DNA from: Ceratodon purpureus
Lineage: Eukaryota; Streptophyta; Bryopsida; Pseudoditrichales; Ditrichaceae
Reading direction: 5' to 3'
DNA: 64,000 nucleotides
Assembly (NCBI GenBank): GCA_014871385.1
Contig: CM026427.1
Location: 4,782,988 to 4,846,987 of the forward strand
Numbering within the stretch: position 1 is the stretch's first letter; every line of letters begins with the position of its first letter. A program made the translations under genes and the position numbers. Under the pieces are notes generated by a model that was not told the DNA's origin, searched no databases, and was given only the letters and a program-made list of their open reading frames with translations. This document shows positions 1 through 13,498 of this stretch, piece by piece.

Positions 1-1984
1 GGCTGCTCATGGTAAACTCGGGACTTTTTCAATAAAAAATTTAGCATTTTTTAAATTTTAGTAATTTTGATATTTTAATCTTAGCTGCGATCCCGTGAGC
101 AGTTTATCCGATATCGTATGGATTGAGGTCCAATGTGCAGGTTCTTGTGTAGCTTCGGTAGTGTGGACATGACAGTGCTAACAACATTCGTCGCATAGTT
201 TTAAAATGTTTGCCTTGAGAAGTCACTTGGTTTTGTGAGATTTCTGTGAAGGTTTTAGAAGATCACCTGAGGATACCGTTTGGAATTATTTTGTAGTTCT
301 ACTGGATGGATTCAAATTCATCCTTGTGCAAGCCAAGCTTTCAGTGCTTTCAATCTAAATGGCGGAACGACTATCACCTGAATAGACTTGAAATACCGAC
401 TTTGAAAAGCGTGAAGTCGCGTTCGGTGTACTTCTAGGAATTCGGAATTAGACAAGCAAGACTTTTCATTGCAGGCTGTTCATGACTGACCAAACCATTA
501 TCTAAGAATACATTCCATGGACCACTTGAGTACCTGCATCGTCGAGATCCGATCATCTATTATTTTTGGTTTGATTCAATAACCAAAATGAGGGACTCAA
601 ATTTGCACAACGACCTTTGTACCTTTCATCAATATTTTTCCTCGATTATGGCAGAATCGAATTAAAGCAACTGAGTTATCCTGACCTTAAAAGTGCTTTG
701 AGCTTTTGACTGAGTTTATTTTCTCCTTACAGATCGCACCACCTTCAAAAACTAGTCCCCGACAATCGATAATCGTGGTAATCCAAGCTTTCTGTGTACG
801 TTACTGGACTTACGTCATTCACACTCGGTATTCTTCTCCAATACCCTATTGCATTTGATCTATATTCGATATCTCACGAGTTCCCATTTTAAAGGCAAGG
901 GCACTCTGGTGCAAGCTACATGGATTTGGTCAAGTGCATGACCTGGTTTAGCACTCTCATTATTTATCTTCCAATAAATCAATGAACCAAATTCTTCAAG
1001 TTTGTAAGCAGAGCTACTATATATCCGTCAACAATGAGTTACTTGACTTGGACTCAGAACGATATTCTTTGTGTTAGAACTGGTCTTACTGTTGCTTGGA
1101 ATTCCATTCCTGCTAACCGTCTCGTGATCTTTTGGTGACCTCTCCTGCCCTGGGTTTCCCCCGATGAGGGCTTGTATTTTATCTCCCTGCAATGAATTTT
1201 GCTTCAAGAAAAAAAAATAAACAACAATGAGTTACTTGAATTACCTTTATAATCACTGACCTTACATGTCTTTCGTTGGCACAGTCAAAGGAACTCAGCG
1301 CCGAGATTTCTGGGAAGTTTTGAAGGATTCTCGGGCTTGTCCCCAGCTCTTCGTTCCAGGAACATGGAGAAGATGCATTGAATCTAGTTTTCTTTCTTGA
1401 ATTTCAATAATAAAAAGTTGGAAACGTCTGACTAGTCCTCCTGGAAGTAAAGAAACTCAAGTACGAGTCACTGTTACTGGCGACGTTACAGGGTCTGCAG
1501 ACATCGTGCTACAGTATTGGTAGAGCCGGGGTGGGGGCAGGGGTGGGGGTGGGGGTGGGGGCAGTTCTAGTTTACCAATTAGTTCGAACTCAGTCTATCA
1601 GCTTCGCACTCGTATGCATCTTCTCACTTCGATGCATCGCCAACCGGCATGTTCTCTTCCTGTTGTGTTTATTGCTGGAAGCTCTCGGTCCATTGGGGTT
1701 CTGTTCATGTGCAGCATCGATCTTAATATCTGTGAAAGGGGTTACTCGTGAACTGGGGTTCGGGAGTTCTGGTGTTTTGCGTCGGAGAGAGTTTGTCGTT
1801 AACAAGGGCTGGTAAGTTTCTTCTCCTGTTTCGAAGGTGATGTTGATTGCAGCTGTTCGTGCCGTACTTTGCGTATGAGTGTAGCCGACTGAGGATGAAT
1901 TTGGCATTTTCTTCTGAGATGCATGGTGTTTGACCTGTGTCGGTACAGGATATTTGAGCGTCATTAGGTCCATAGAATATCGAC
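1..1984. other. spacer, no gene recognised
   Basis: I see no convincing coding region or RNA gene here on either strand. The only notable element is a G-rich tract at about 1528-1562, with several runs of four to five G separated by T or CA. It fits a G-quadruplex-forming pattern on the plus strand. Confidence 0.5.
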
Positions 1985-2005
1985 GAGCGAGTTCGATGAG
2001 ACGAA

Positions 2006-2088
2006 TTCGATGAGTTCAATGAGTTCGAATTGAGCGAGTTCGATGAGTTCAATGAGTTCGAATTGAGCGAGTTCGATGAGTTCGAAGG
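2006..2088 (+). repeat. 33-bp tandem repeat
   Basis: Two exact 33-bp units (2006-2038 and 2039-2071) and a partial third are built from the sub-motif GAGTTCGATGAGTTCAAT. The repeat runs directly into the start codon of a short open frame, so it could lie in a 5' leader. Confidence 0.8.
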
Positions 2089-2207
2089 AGGCGGTTGGAA
2101 GCTCCGCGGAGGATCTGAAGGAGAAGGCGAGCAGTGAGGTCGACGAGGGGAAGCAGTCGCTGAGCAGCACGATGGAGGATTTTGAAGAGGCGGGCGGGCG
2201 AGACTAA
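2076..2207 (+). CDS. hypothetical small ORF, 43 aa
   Basis: The frame runs from ATG 2076 to TAA 2207. It encodes a hydrophilic peptide rich in Ser, Glu, Lys and Asp, with a stretch like AEDLKEKASSEVDEGKQ that looks helical and LEA-like in composition. The start sits at the end of a tandem repeat. I do not recognise the family; it may be chance or a single exon. Confidence 0.2.
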   Translation: MSSKEAVGSSAEDLKEKASSEVDEGKQSLSSTMEDFEEAGGRD

Positions 2208-3293
2208 GAGCGCCCATGCTGAGGATACTGCGAGCTAAGGTTTGTGGTTGCATTGCTGTCAACTTCGCTGTAACGTACTTCACATGGTAGCAACCTACCT
2301 GCATGGCATGCATTCGTGATTTCTCTTACTCGGATGCGCGCATGTGTTCGCTTAGAAATACATGATCTAGGCAGCATCTTGTGAAGGTGTGCGATGTACC
2401 AGCCGATCCATTGTAAATTTGGGTTGAGACGCCGCTCGTTGTGTTAGGGCTTTGCGGGGTGGTATCTTTCTTATTCTTTCACTTATTTCGAAGCGTTCTT
2501 TCTGTTATGGTGAGAAGCAAGAGTAGTCTGATCGCATCCAAGCACGGAGCATAAATTATTTTGTCGACATATCAAATCTTCGAGGGGGTTTAGGCTGAAT
2601 TTTGTTGCAAAGGTTTTAGCGGAGGCACCTGGTCAAATTTGAGGTGATTCTCTTATGATGTGTGACGAATGGGAGTCATCAAACGCAATAATATGTTTAT
2701 CATGATTCTGGATAGTTCGAAATTGTTCTATAACCATACCATGCTGGATGTTGTTCGGACAGAATGCGCACGAGAGGGGGATTGGAGTTCCTTTGAATCT
2801 TTTTATGAGTTCGTCAGATACCTTCATTCATCTTTTATCCTTTGACGGTGGAGAATCAGTAGCTCGTTCCCTTCTCCTTCGTCTGTAACGAATTACGAGA
2901 TGCACATGTTTGTTTAGTCTCTGAGACATGGAATCTTGTCCGAAATGTCAATATCTTGTGTTCGGGTTTTGCGTCTTGATTATCAGATTGGTATCATAGT
3001 TTTGTTGTGGGTATAAACTCACTCAGCATCAGGACGTAGCGAATTTTATGCGAAGTTTTACTGATGCTATGATTTGGTTTTGAAAATATTACGAGGATTT
3101 AATTAAGAGGGAGTTTCTTGGTTTGTTGGACTTAGATTTCGATTGCAATATTACTGGCAAGTATGTTGAATGCTCTAACTCTGGTGGTGCAGGTGAATCA
3201 CAGACTAGTTTTTCTAATTGTCGTCAACTCTCCTTGTCTCCTTGCAACCAGTGTTTCTAAAGTCAAGACAGCAAGGGTACCGAGGCGGAAGCT
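2208..3293. other. spacer / possible 5' region of the TNL gene
   Basis: No supported coding region. The stretch just before 3294 probably includes the promoter and leader of the downstream resistance gene, but I cannot place a transcription start. Confidence 0.4.
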
Positions 3294-6200
3294 ATGGAGG
3301 GCGATGTCAGGCCTCCCAAAAGGCTTCGTACGATGGAAGAAACGGCCAACACAAAAACCGGTGAGCGTTTTCTAATATCAATCACAATGGTCATTTTCTG
3401 CCAACTTTTGAATGTGATAACGGTTGATAGCAGAATATATATTGTTTTGTGCATCAAATCTAATCACTCGCACTTGCTGTGCAGATGAGTTTGCAAACTA
3501 TGATGTTTTCATAAGCCATAGAGGCCCTGATACGAAGACTGGCTTCGTGGGCTTTCTATACAAGGACCTGGTTGCAGCTGGATTGCAACCATTCTTAGAT
3601 TGCAAATCAATCGATATTGGTGATGACAGTTGGGAATGTATAGAGCATGCCATCAAGCGGACACCTCTAGCCCTGGTTGTGTTTTCAGAGAGTTTTGCAC
3701 GGTCCGAGTGGTGTCTCAGAGAATTGCATGTGATGTTACATACTCCTTCAGTCAAGGTGCTACCGGTCTTCTACAATGTGCGACCCAGCGAAGTGAGGTT
3801 CCCTGAGAGTGGCCGGCTGAAAGATGGATTTGAGAAGTTGGCTTCCAGACATCATTACGATAACATTATTGAACAATGGAGAGCAGATTTAGACCAAGCT
3901 TCGAAAATTATGGGATGGGAGCATTCAGCTGCCGATCGGAGGTAAATATGGGCATTTAACATGTTGATTTGAGTTTGAGGATGAGAAATGATGTTGCGCT
4001 TGAATTTTGACATGTTCTGTATCATTCTGTTTGTAGGCTGGAAGTGGATTTGGTGAAATCTATTGTTGGAAAAGTATGTGAATTGGCCCAGAAGCCACTT
4101 CCATTGGATGTCGGTGAATATGTTGTTGGTGTTGAGCAAGTAGCGGTGGAAATCATGGAGATACTTGATGAGAAGAAGCATGTTTTAGTGTTGGGACTAT
4201 GGGGAATGGGTGGAATTGGGAAGTCTACCTTGGCAAGGGAGTTGTATAACCGAATGAGGAACAAATTTCCAGCAAGGTGTTTTATTGAAGATGTTACAGA
4301 TAAGTTGAGTGAAGCTGGTGGCATAGTGAAAGTTCAAAATCGCATTTTAAAGGGCTTATGTAAAAATGAGTCTGGTGTAATTGAAGACAAATCGCAGGGG
4401 AAAGTTATTTTGGAGGAGAGGTTAAGCAAGACAAAGGTCCTTCTGGTTCTAGATGATGTTCATGATGAAGTTGGTGACAACAATGGTATGTATTATTGGA
4501 TGTCCCGGAAAATGTTGGCCAAAGGGAGTATGTGTATAATAACATCCCGCAACAGTCGTGTATTTGGAAAGATGAACTCATTTGATATCAATCATGAAGT
4601 GTTCATTCACAATGTTCAAGGGTTGAGCAATGTTGATTCTATGCGGATGTTTTCATCATTTGCATTTGAAGGCTATTGGACAGTAAAACAAGAATTTGAA
4701 GAGTTGGTGGAAAACATTAGTAAGGCATGTGGTGGAGTTCCGTTGGTGGTGAAGATTTGTGGGTCTCTTTTGAAGCAAGAGGAAAATGTGAAGATTTGGA
4801 AAGAAGTTTTGGAGAAGCTGAATACTGGAAGGATAATGGATCAAAGGAATATCTTTGATTGTTTGCAAATCAGCTACAATTTTCTTAATGAGGAACTTCA
4901 AGAGATGTTTTTGGATATAGCATGTGTATTACTTGGAAAACCAAAAGATTGGGCAATACGAACTTGGAGCCATCATCATATGTCATCTACATTGGGTGTT
5001 CGGACCCTTATAGAAAAAGCATTGGTAACAGTGAATGAGTTTGGTTGTTTGAGCATGCATGATCACTTGAGGGACATGGGACGTGAAATTTCTAGGAAGA
5101 AAAGAATACGTGAGGGAGTTATAAGACGCTTGTGGATGCCTGAGTCCTTGACATTATTGAAGAGAAATGAGGTATGCTTTTGGATCTTATGTCTACCCAA
5201 GTGTTTATCTTTGTCCACGTTCTTCGAAGTAGAACATGAACTTAATAAGTACATTCTAATTATTCAACATAGGTTGTTTTGATGAATTTGTGTAAAAAAC
5301 AGTTGTTGCTACTAGCAAATTTATAAAAGCTTTATGGAAGTCTAATTCATTATGTATTTGAATGTTAATGTGTAGGAATCACTTGACAATCTTCAGACAT
5401 TGATGGTCTCCAATCGTCATGCATCTTATATTGACCTCGATGTCTCTCACATGAAAAACCTCTGCATAATGATATGTGATAGCAGCATTAATTTGGTGGT
5501 ACAGTCTCTTCCAAAAACCTTAAGCTGGTTTGATTGGGTACCTAAGACCTTAAGCTGGTTTGATTGGGTACCTGAGAACGTTGATAAAGAAGTCAAAATT
5601 CTTCCAGAAATTCCTCACGTCAATAACTTGGTGATCTTGAATTTAAAAGGCTCAAACATTGAAACTTTGTGTGCCTCAATTGGGAATGCAAGTACCTTGG
5701 AAGTGATGAACCTGGAGTATACACGGAATCTTTGTCGGCTACCAGATTCTTTTGGAGGCTTGAAGAATCTAGAAGACTTGAATCTATCATATTCAGGGAT
5801 TCGAAGTTTGCCAGAGTCGTTTGGAGAGCTGAGCAACCTGGAATCATTGGATATGGGGTCATGCCAAGGGCTGACTTCTCTACCAAATTCATTTGGACGT
5901 CTCCAAAAGCTTCAACACATTAACTTATCGAAGTCAGGGATTCAAAGTTTGCCAGTGTCGTTTGGAGGGCTGCGCAACCTGGAAGTGTTGAATGTGAGGT
6001 TATGTCGATGGCTCACATCTCTACCGGACTCATTTGGACGTCTCCAAAACCTTCGAGACCTCAGCTTATCGGAGTCAGGGATTCAATGTTTGCCACAGTC
6101 GTTTGGAGAGCTGAATAACCTGGAATCATTGTATATGGGGTCATGCCAAGGGCTGACTTATCTACCACATTCGTTTGGACGTCTCCAAAAGCTTCGACAC

Positions 6201-9050
6201 ATATACTTATCGGCGTCAGGGATTCAAAGTTTGCCAGAGTCGTTTGGAGGGCTGAGCAACCTGGAAGTGTTGAATGTGAGCTTGTGTCAAGGGCTCACAT
6301 TTCTACCAGAATCATTTGGGAGTCTTTCGAAGCTTTGCAGCTTGACGATTGATGGTTCTGGGATCAGTTGGTTTCCTGAGTCATTTACTCAGCTGAAGAG
6401 CTTGGATTTGTGCAAGTTTTACAAGTATCTGAGTAGGTTTCCACATCCATGTGAGCATCTTAGAATCCAAAAGAGGTTGGACCTTGCTTTCTTGCCAGTG
6501 CGAAGTTTGCCAGAGTCTTTTGGAGGGCTGAGCAACCTGGAAGTGTTGAATGTGAGGTTATGTCGACGGCTCACATCTCTACCGGACTCATTTGGACGTC
6601 TCCAAAACCTTCGAGACATCAGCTTATCGGGGTCAGGGATTCAATGTTTGCCAGAGTCGTTTGGAGAGCTGAATAACCTGGAATTATTGTACATGGCGTC
6701 ATGTCGAGGGCTGACTTCTCTACCACATTCGTTTGGACGTCTCCAAAAGCTTCGACACATATACTTATCGGGGTCAGCGATTCAAAGTTTGCCAGAGTCG
6801 TTTGGAGGGTTGAGCAACCTGGAAGTGTTGAATGTGAGGTTATGTCAAGGCCTCACATCTCTACCGGATTCATTTGGACGTCTGCAAAAGCTTCGCCACA
6901 TATTCTTATCGGCGTCAGGGATTCAAAGTTTGCCAGAGTCGTTTGGAGGACTCAACAACCTGGAAATGTTAAGTGTGAGCTTATGTCGAGGGCTCACATC
7001 TCTACCAGAATCATTTGGGAGTCTTCCGAAGCTTTGCAGCTTGACGATTGATGGTTCTGGGATCAGTTGGTTTCCTGAGTCATTTACTCAGCTGAAGAGC
7101 TTGGATTTGTGCAAGTTTTACAAGTATCTGAGTAGGTTTCCACATCCATGTGAGCATCTTAGAATCCAAAAGAGGTTGGACCTTGCTTTCTTGCCAGTGC
7201 GAAGTTTGCCAGAGTCTTTTGGAGGGCTGAGCAACCTGGAAGTGTTGAATGTGAGGTTATGTCGACGGCTCACATCTCTACCGGACTCATTTGGACGTCT
7301 CCAAAACCTTCGAGACATCAGCTTATCGGGGTCAGGGATTCAATGTTTGCCAGAGTCGTTTGGAGAGCTGAATAACCTGGAATTATTGTACATGGCGTCA
7401 TGTCGAGGGCTGACTTCTCTACCACATTCGTTTGGACGTCTCCAAAAGCTTCGACACATATACTTATCGGGGTCAGCGATTCAAAGTTTGCCAGAGTCGT
7501 TTGGAGGGTTGAGCAACCTGGAAGTGTTGAATGTGAGGTTATGTCAAGGCCTCACATCTCTACCGGATTCATTTGGACGTCTGCAAAAGCTTCGCCACAT
7601 ATTCTTATCGGCGTCAGGGATTCAAAGTTTGCCAGAGTCGTTTGGAGGACTCAACAACCTGGAAATGTTAAGTGTGAGCTTATGTCGAGGGCTCACATCT
7701 CTACCAGAATCATTTGGGAGTCTTCCGAAGCTTTGCAGCTTGACGATTGATGGTTCTGGGATCAGTTGGTTTCCTGAGTCATTTACTCAGCTGAAGAGCT
7801 TGGATTTGTGCAAGTTTTACAAGTATCTGAGTAGGTTTCCACATCCATGTGAGCATCTTAGAATCCAAAAGAGGTTGGACCTTGCTTTCTTGCCAGTGCG
7901 AAGTTTGCCAGAGTCTTTTGGAGGGCTGAGCAACCTGGAAGTGTTGAATGTGAGGACATGTCGTGAGCTGACGTCTCTACCACATTCGTTTGGAAGTCTC
8001 AACAAGCTTCGAGACATAACCATAGCGGATTCAGGGATTCAAAGGTTGCCAGAGTCCTTTGGAGGGCTGAGTAACCTGCAAGTGTTGAATGTGAGCTTAT
8101 GTCACGAGCTCACATCTCTACCGGATTCGTTTGGACGTCTCCAAAACCTTCGACACATTAACTTTTCGGGGTCAAGGATTCAATGTTTGCCAGAGTCGTT
8201 TGGAGAGCTGAATAACCTGGAATTATTGTACATGGCGTCATGTCGAGGGCTGACTTCTCTACCACATTCGTTTGGACGTCTCCAAAAGCTTCGACACATA
8301 TACTTATCGGCGTCAGGGATTCAAAGTTTGCCAGAGTCGTTTGGAGGGCTGAGCAACCTGGAAGTGTTGAATGTGAGCTTATGTCGACGGCTCACGTCTC
8401 TACCGGATTCATTTGGACGTCTGCAAAAGCTTCGAGACATCATCTTCTATGGGTCTGGGATTCAATGTTTGCCAGTATCGTTTGGAGAGCTGCGCAACCT
8501 GGAAGTGTTGAATGTGAGGTTATGTCGACGGCTCACATCTTTACCGGATTCATTTGGACGTCTGCAAAACCTTCGAGACATCAGCTTATCGGGGTCAGGA
8601 ATTCAATGTTTGCCAGAGTCGTTTGGAGAGCTGAATAACCTGGAATTATTGTACATGGCGTCATGTCGAGGGCTGACTTCTCTACCACATTCGTTTGGAC
8701 GTCTCCAAAAGCTTCGACACATATACTTATCGGGGTCAGAGATTCAAAGTTTGCCAGAGTCGTTTGGAGGGCTGAGTAACCTCCAAGTGTTGAATGTGAG
8801 GTTATGTCAAGGCCTCACATCTCTACCAGATTCATTTGGGAGTCTTCCGAAGCTTCGCAGCTTGACGGTTGATGGTTCTGGGATCGATTGGTTTCCTGAG
8901 TCATTTACTCAGCTGAAGAGCTTGGATTTGTGCAAGTTTTACAAGTATCTGATTAGGTTTCCACATCGGTGTGAGCATCTTAGAATCCAGAAGAATTTAA
9001 ACTTACATTTTTGCGAGTGCGAAGTTTGCCAAAGTCTTTTGGAGGGCTGA
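3294..9050 (+). CDS. TIR-NBS-LRR (TNL) disease-resistance protein
   Basis: Intracellular immune receptor of the TNL class. The exon model is 3294-3360, 3485-3941, 4037-5171 and 5376-9050, with GT-AG junctions and compatible phases, giving about 1777 aa. The N-terminus has a basic PPKRLR patch. The TIR domain (about residues 23-170) starts YDVFISHRGPD and keeps SEWCLREL, which contains the Glu used by TIR NADases. The NB-ARC has P-loop GMGGIGKS, kinase-2 VLLVLDDV, RNBS-B CIITSRN, a GLPL-like GGVPLVV, FLDIAC and MHD (LSMHDHL). Exon 4 encodes a very long LRR array built on LPxSFGxLxxLxxLxLxxC, some 45 repeats, with a 30-bp tandem duplication at 5513-5572. The frame closes at 9050 after a 1-nt deletion near 9005 relative to earlier units, so the native C-terminus was probably longer. 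The domain call is firm; whether the shortened protein works is unknown. Confidence 0.9.
6328..7955 (+). repeat. 699-bp tandem duplication inside the LRR array
   Basis: Bases 6328-7256 recur at 7027-7955 with an offset of 699 bp (233 codons), and I can see no difference. The unit contains the island SWFPESFTQLKSLDL plus about ten LRRs. A diverged version of the island recurs near 8890. The frame is kept because 699 is divisible by three. Confidence 0.9.
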
Positions 9051-9655
9051 TCCAGTTGGTAGTGTTGAATCTGGGCTCATGTCGTGAGCGAACGTCGCTA
9101 TCAAATTCATTTGGAAGGCTGTGCAACTTGGAAGATTTGAATTTAAGTTCAAATCGTTATCTCATTTCTCTACCTGATTCATTGGGAGATCTTGGAAATC
9201 TGAAGGCCTTTCGACCTGACCGTTCCGGATTTGAATGCCTGCCGGAGTGCTTTGGTGGTTTGTGCTTGTTGGAAAGGTTTAATATGACCTAGTGTCTTAA
9301 ACTCATCAAGCTACCTAGTGTCTTTTGGAAGTCTTCGCAATTTGCGGGTCTTGTATTTAAGATGTTTAACAATGATCGAGATTTTACCCTCGTCTTTCGG
9401 AGGGTTGAGCAACTTGGAAGTGTTGAATCTATGGTGCTGTGAGAATCTCATTTTGCTCCCAGACTCGTTTGGAAGTCTCAGAAACCTGAGAACTTTAACT
9501 TTGGGTAGGACCAAAATTGGGATTTACCTGAATCGTTTGGAGAGCTTAACAACTTGCAAGAGCTGGACCTTTACTACTGTACTGGTCTGAAAGCTCTGCC
9601 TTAGTCGTTTACACAACTTAGGAATTTGCAGATGCTAGATCTGCAGGATTGCCCT
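9006..9655 (+). pseudogene. decayed C-terminal LRR tail of the TNL
   Basis: LRR coding continues past the TNL stop, spread over three frames. One fragment spans about 9011-9292 (LPKSFGGLIQL to ERFNMT, stop). A second spans about 9318-9540 (SFGSLRNLRVLYL onward). A third spans about 9540-9655 and contains an in-frame TAG in place of a codon inside LPxSF. The similarity to upstream repeats shows these are remnants of the same array, disrupted by at least two indels and two stops. Confidence 0.8.
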
Positions 9656-12600
9656 GCCAGTCCAAGTTTTCGGCCATTTCAACACCGCATGCCAGACAAT
9701 TGTGTGGTGAAGCTGTAGCTCGACAACTGTATACACAGAGTGGTGCTGCAGAACTCAACTTTTCCATTTTGACACACAAGGAATTCCACGTTGCTATAGA
9801 GATTTCAACTTCGCGGCAATGTTGCGAACCCTGACAGTTATGTCTCAGTTGTTTTCTCATTACTCTAATGGTATGGTGAACCCACACTCAACTGCTGCAA
9901 GAGAGAGTTGGAAGTTGAAGTGATGGATTGTGCGCTACAGTTGAAATCGAGTTTGTTGTTGAAGTGATGGATTGAGGTGATGGCCGCTCATACATCTGCC
10001 TTTAATAATGATTTTCTAGGTTCTATTTGCATTTTTCTGGTTGCTTTTCCAGCGTTCTCCAATGTGTTTCCACATGAAATTCACAAGCTTTTGTTCGTTG
10101 TGCAGTTCTAAAATATCTGTGCTGAGGACCAACATGACAGTCTGAGGCAGCATTATCAGACCAGGGTGGTAGAGTTAGACGTCGAAGTGGAGGAGAAGAT
10201 GGAGTGCTGGTGATGGGAAAGTAGAGCTGGAGGAGAAACCTGGGAGAGTGTACAGATAGAATCAACCTGTGCAAGGAATGAAAGGCTGCTAGCATATACA
10301 TCTCTTATATGCTTCCCCTTTTTGTATTGTTTTCACAAAACCAATATTGAACTAAATGTGTTCCTGGTATTTGCCATTCTTTTGTATCGTTTTCCAAAAA
10401 CTCCAAAAATCAAAGACAACATTAAAATGGTTCAGAAGAGCTGGGGTACAACTGAACCATGGTCCGAACTCCGAAGCTGTAGGTAACGCTGAACAACTGC
10501 CAAGACTTCACATACTGCACGAATTTGTGCACTGCACAAGATGGGAACAGTAGAACTGGGAAAAAATATGTTCTCCTGGGATCAGCTCTGAAATTCGAAA
10601 ATGATGGCGCATTATCCAGTTCTTAACCTTCTGGTGAGACCAGTAGAAATCATCCTTGAGCGGCATTGTGTCATTTGTTCTCTCAGAATCATGAACGATT
10701 CTCCAGCTACATGGATTAATGTCATGTTCTTCTGTCTCCAACGGTTTCTGATCACGAAACCTTGTTGTCTCCTGACATATCCAACTTTGATAATCCATTC
10801 CAGATCGTTAGGGTCGAAGAACCCCATTCAAAGATGGGACTCTCTTTCCATGCTCCCATGTTTCGTTTTGATTCCTCAACAATCTGCAGACAAGGTGTCT
10901 GCCGGTCTGTGCCATGAGATGAGGAGCTTATCATTCTACAGTTCTCGAATGACGCCCAACGCTGCGTTTGGGCGCATTCGATTGCCCAGAGTTTAGTGTC
11001 AGGAATCTCTGCTACTTTGTGCACTGCTGGTCATGAATTGGAAGTTAGACTCAGCGCTAAGTTACTTTCTATGCCGAACAAATGCATCTAGCGGAGGGGG
11101 TGGAGGAATGGAAACCATCTCAACCTGCGAAGGACGAAGACCAATCTCCCGTAATTCGAATTCGATGCTTTGCAGGTTTTCTATGTTTCAAATCTACAGC
11201 TTATAAACTTTGAAGGGAGATTTTCAGGTATACATTTTGAACTGAATGGCAATGTGAGTGATTCGATCGATGAAAGCTCTGCTCTGCTTTGATGTGAATT
11301 TCATGGTCTCGCTCGTGGTTGCAGAGGCAAATAGGGTTAGGGTTTTACATGCGACGACTCGTCACAAAATTCTTCACTGTTGTGCTCGAGATGGTTTTAT
11401 TCTGGTGCTACTGTACATCGGGCAACAGCTTCTGGAGCTCCGCCTAGCTATATAGATGGTGCGAGCGTAACGGCGGTCCCAGTTGGGACCACATCATGGG
11501 TACGGCGTGGGCATAACAACTTGCAACTGGAGGTCAAGGGGTTTTGTAAACCATTTGATAAGCTAGAGTCTGCTCCTGAGCAGGCTGTTGTGAAATTGAC
11601 CAGGAGTAGCCGAACAGTGGCATGATGGGGAGTGTGCAGAGGATCCCAAAACTGCCAGAGAAACCTTTCTGGTACGAATGTGTTTAAAAAAGTCTTGCAC
11701 CCAGAAACAGCTACCACGTCTGCACGGCGGGCAATGGAATACACTTGGTTGTGCTGATCCCCAGTTGATTACAGAGCACGAGGCTTCTAATTCAGGAGTG
11801 CGGAGGGTCTACCCTACTTGGTGTCTGCGTTGTTCGGGGAATGGTGCTTTTTGGAAGGTGGTGATTGCAATGGGACCCATGAGGAGGCTTGACATCTCCT
11901 CGAGAGCCCTAGGCGGTGTCGGAACGACGCTCAATGTATTTTTTTCTACTGTGCATAAAGTTCCGCAATGCGACTTGGAGCGGGGTTGTGACAGTTCTAG
12001 GGAGTTGTGATGTGTTGGACTCTTCTCTCCGTTTGGCAATGCAGGAGTTGTAGCAGTAGCTGGCAATGGCGAGCAGTTACCATCTGACACGCCTTATCCG
12101 ACCATCATGTTCAATGAGCAAGCGTCAATGCGAGATAAGATTCCAGCAGCTATGGTGCTCAAGTGCTGATGAAACATTCTGTAGCCCTGAGAGTGCATCT
12201 CAGGTAACATGCCCATTTGATTCAATCGAAATTTCTTTGGTCTCTGTTTGCGTTGCATGTTCATTATCTCTGTTCTATGTACCGGTACCTGTACAGAATT
12301 CGATGATCCATTTGTGCTGAGCAAGGTCATCGAATTCTGTACAGGTACCGGTACGCATATCCTAACCAGTGTAAAACTAGCGCTTCATTACACTAGTCTC
12401 GAAATAGTGGGTTGTACGAGTAGTTGAGTTTGCATGATGAAGATATTGAAAATTTCTCTGGTTGCCTACTAGGGCCTGAAGTTAATATAAACGGGGAATA
12501 ATATGGGAGATTCTAGATTGGAGGGCAACCAGAGAATTTGTCAACTCCTTAGACTGGGATCATATTGAAAAGAATGAACCTACAACGTTAACAGTGGTAA

Positions 12601-13498
12601 TTGTGGGCCAGGCGTTAGATACAAGTATGCCTGTCCTTCTAGTATGTGATCTTGGGATCAATAATTCAACACCAATTTGTTTCATGCCTGTTTAGCACAG
12701 AATTAGTAGGAAACCATCTTTGAGTTAGCAAGTGTAGAACAAATCGGTATGAAGCTTGTCGCTAGAGCACATTGAGGCTGTTAGAGCAATCATCTTTATA
12801 TCAATTTTAAGTTTTATTGCAAAATCAAATTCCAGGTTCTTAATCTCCTCTTGTGCTATACTAGCCTGCTGAGTTTCATAGTCTGTGGAAACTGGTAATC
12901 CGTTTACAGCTGACTAATAACTGTATGTAGGAATAGATTTCTATCGAAGTATCCTCGAAACCATTGCAGTATTAATGTCTCCCTTACTTACAGAGCTTCG
13001 AGAAGCTTCAAAAACCTACCAAGATTCATTAGAAGAGGTACATTCTGGTCGATTATCACTGATGAGGAGAACGTGTACTCTCTTTGCAGATGATGTCAAC
13101 TTCAAGCTGCAAAATTGCGCTTCAAACGCACGGGTCCTGTCTTGGCGAACTGGCAGCGGCACAGTTCGTTGATAGGAATTGATCACCCAAGATGTAACTA
13201 TCAAAGTATGTCGACCTTCTATCAGCCCAGGAGCTTGATTCGTAATCATCTATTGTCGAGGTAAAATTTCTTCTTGCACTAATGTTGGATGGCGTATCTG
13301 TACATTGAAGAATATTGGCCACTGATAATTCGGTGGTGGGCACGGCATTTAAAGTAATTATCACGAGCTGTTAGAGTATACCTTTTCCTTTTCACTTAAC
13401 TCGCTTCGGTCTGTTCTATCACCGAGGCATTCCTGAATCCCGAACAGTACTCGAATCTCCACTTCGGCGTCTTCAGCTGCACCAGATCAGTGTAAACT
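9656..13498. other. spacer, no gene recognised
   Basis: Several short open frames exist, but none has recognisable motifs, convincing splice context or sustained length. The one clear structure is a strong inverted repeat at 12279-12354. A weaker 13-bp inverted pair lies at 12454-12466 and 12534-12546. Confidence 0.5.
12279..12354. repeat. perfect 28-bp inverted repeat, 20-nt loop
   Basis: The left arm 12279-12306 (starting GTACCGGTACCTG) is the exact reverse complement of the right arm 12327-12354. A transcript would form a 28-bp hairpin. No neighbouring gene explains it. Confidence 0.9.

Noticed and set aside
1531-1815. Gly/Val-rich frame over the G-rich tract
   Set aside because: Composition comes from the simple repeat; no start context or homology-like motif supports a gene.
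5600-8640. Open frames of 60-130 codons on both strands inside the LRR array
   Set aside because: They repeat with the LRR units, in other frames, and have no independent motifs; they are shadows of the repetitive LRR coding sequence.
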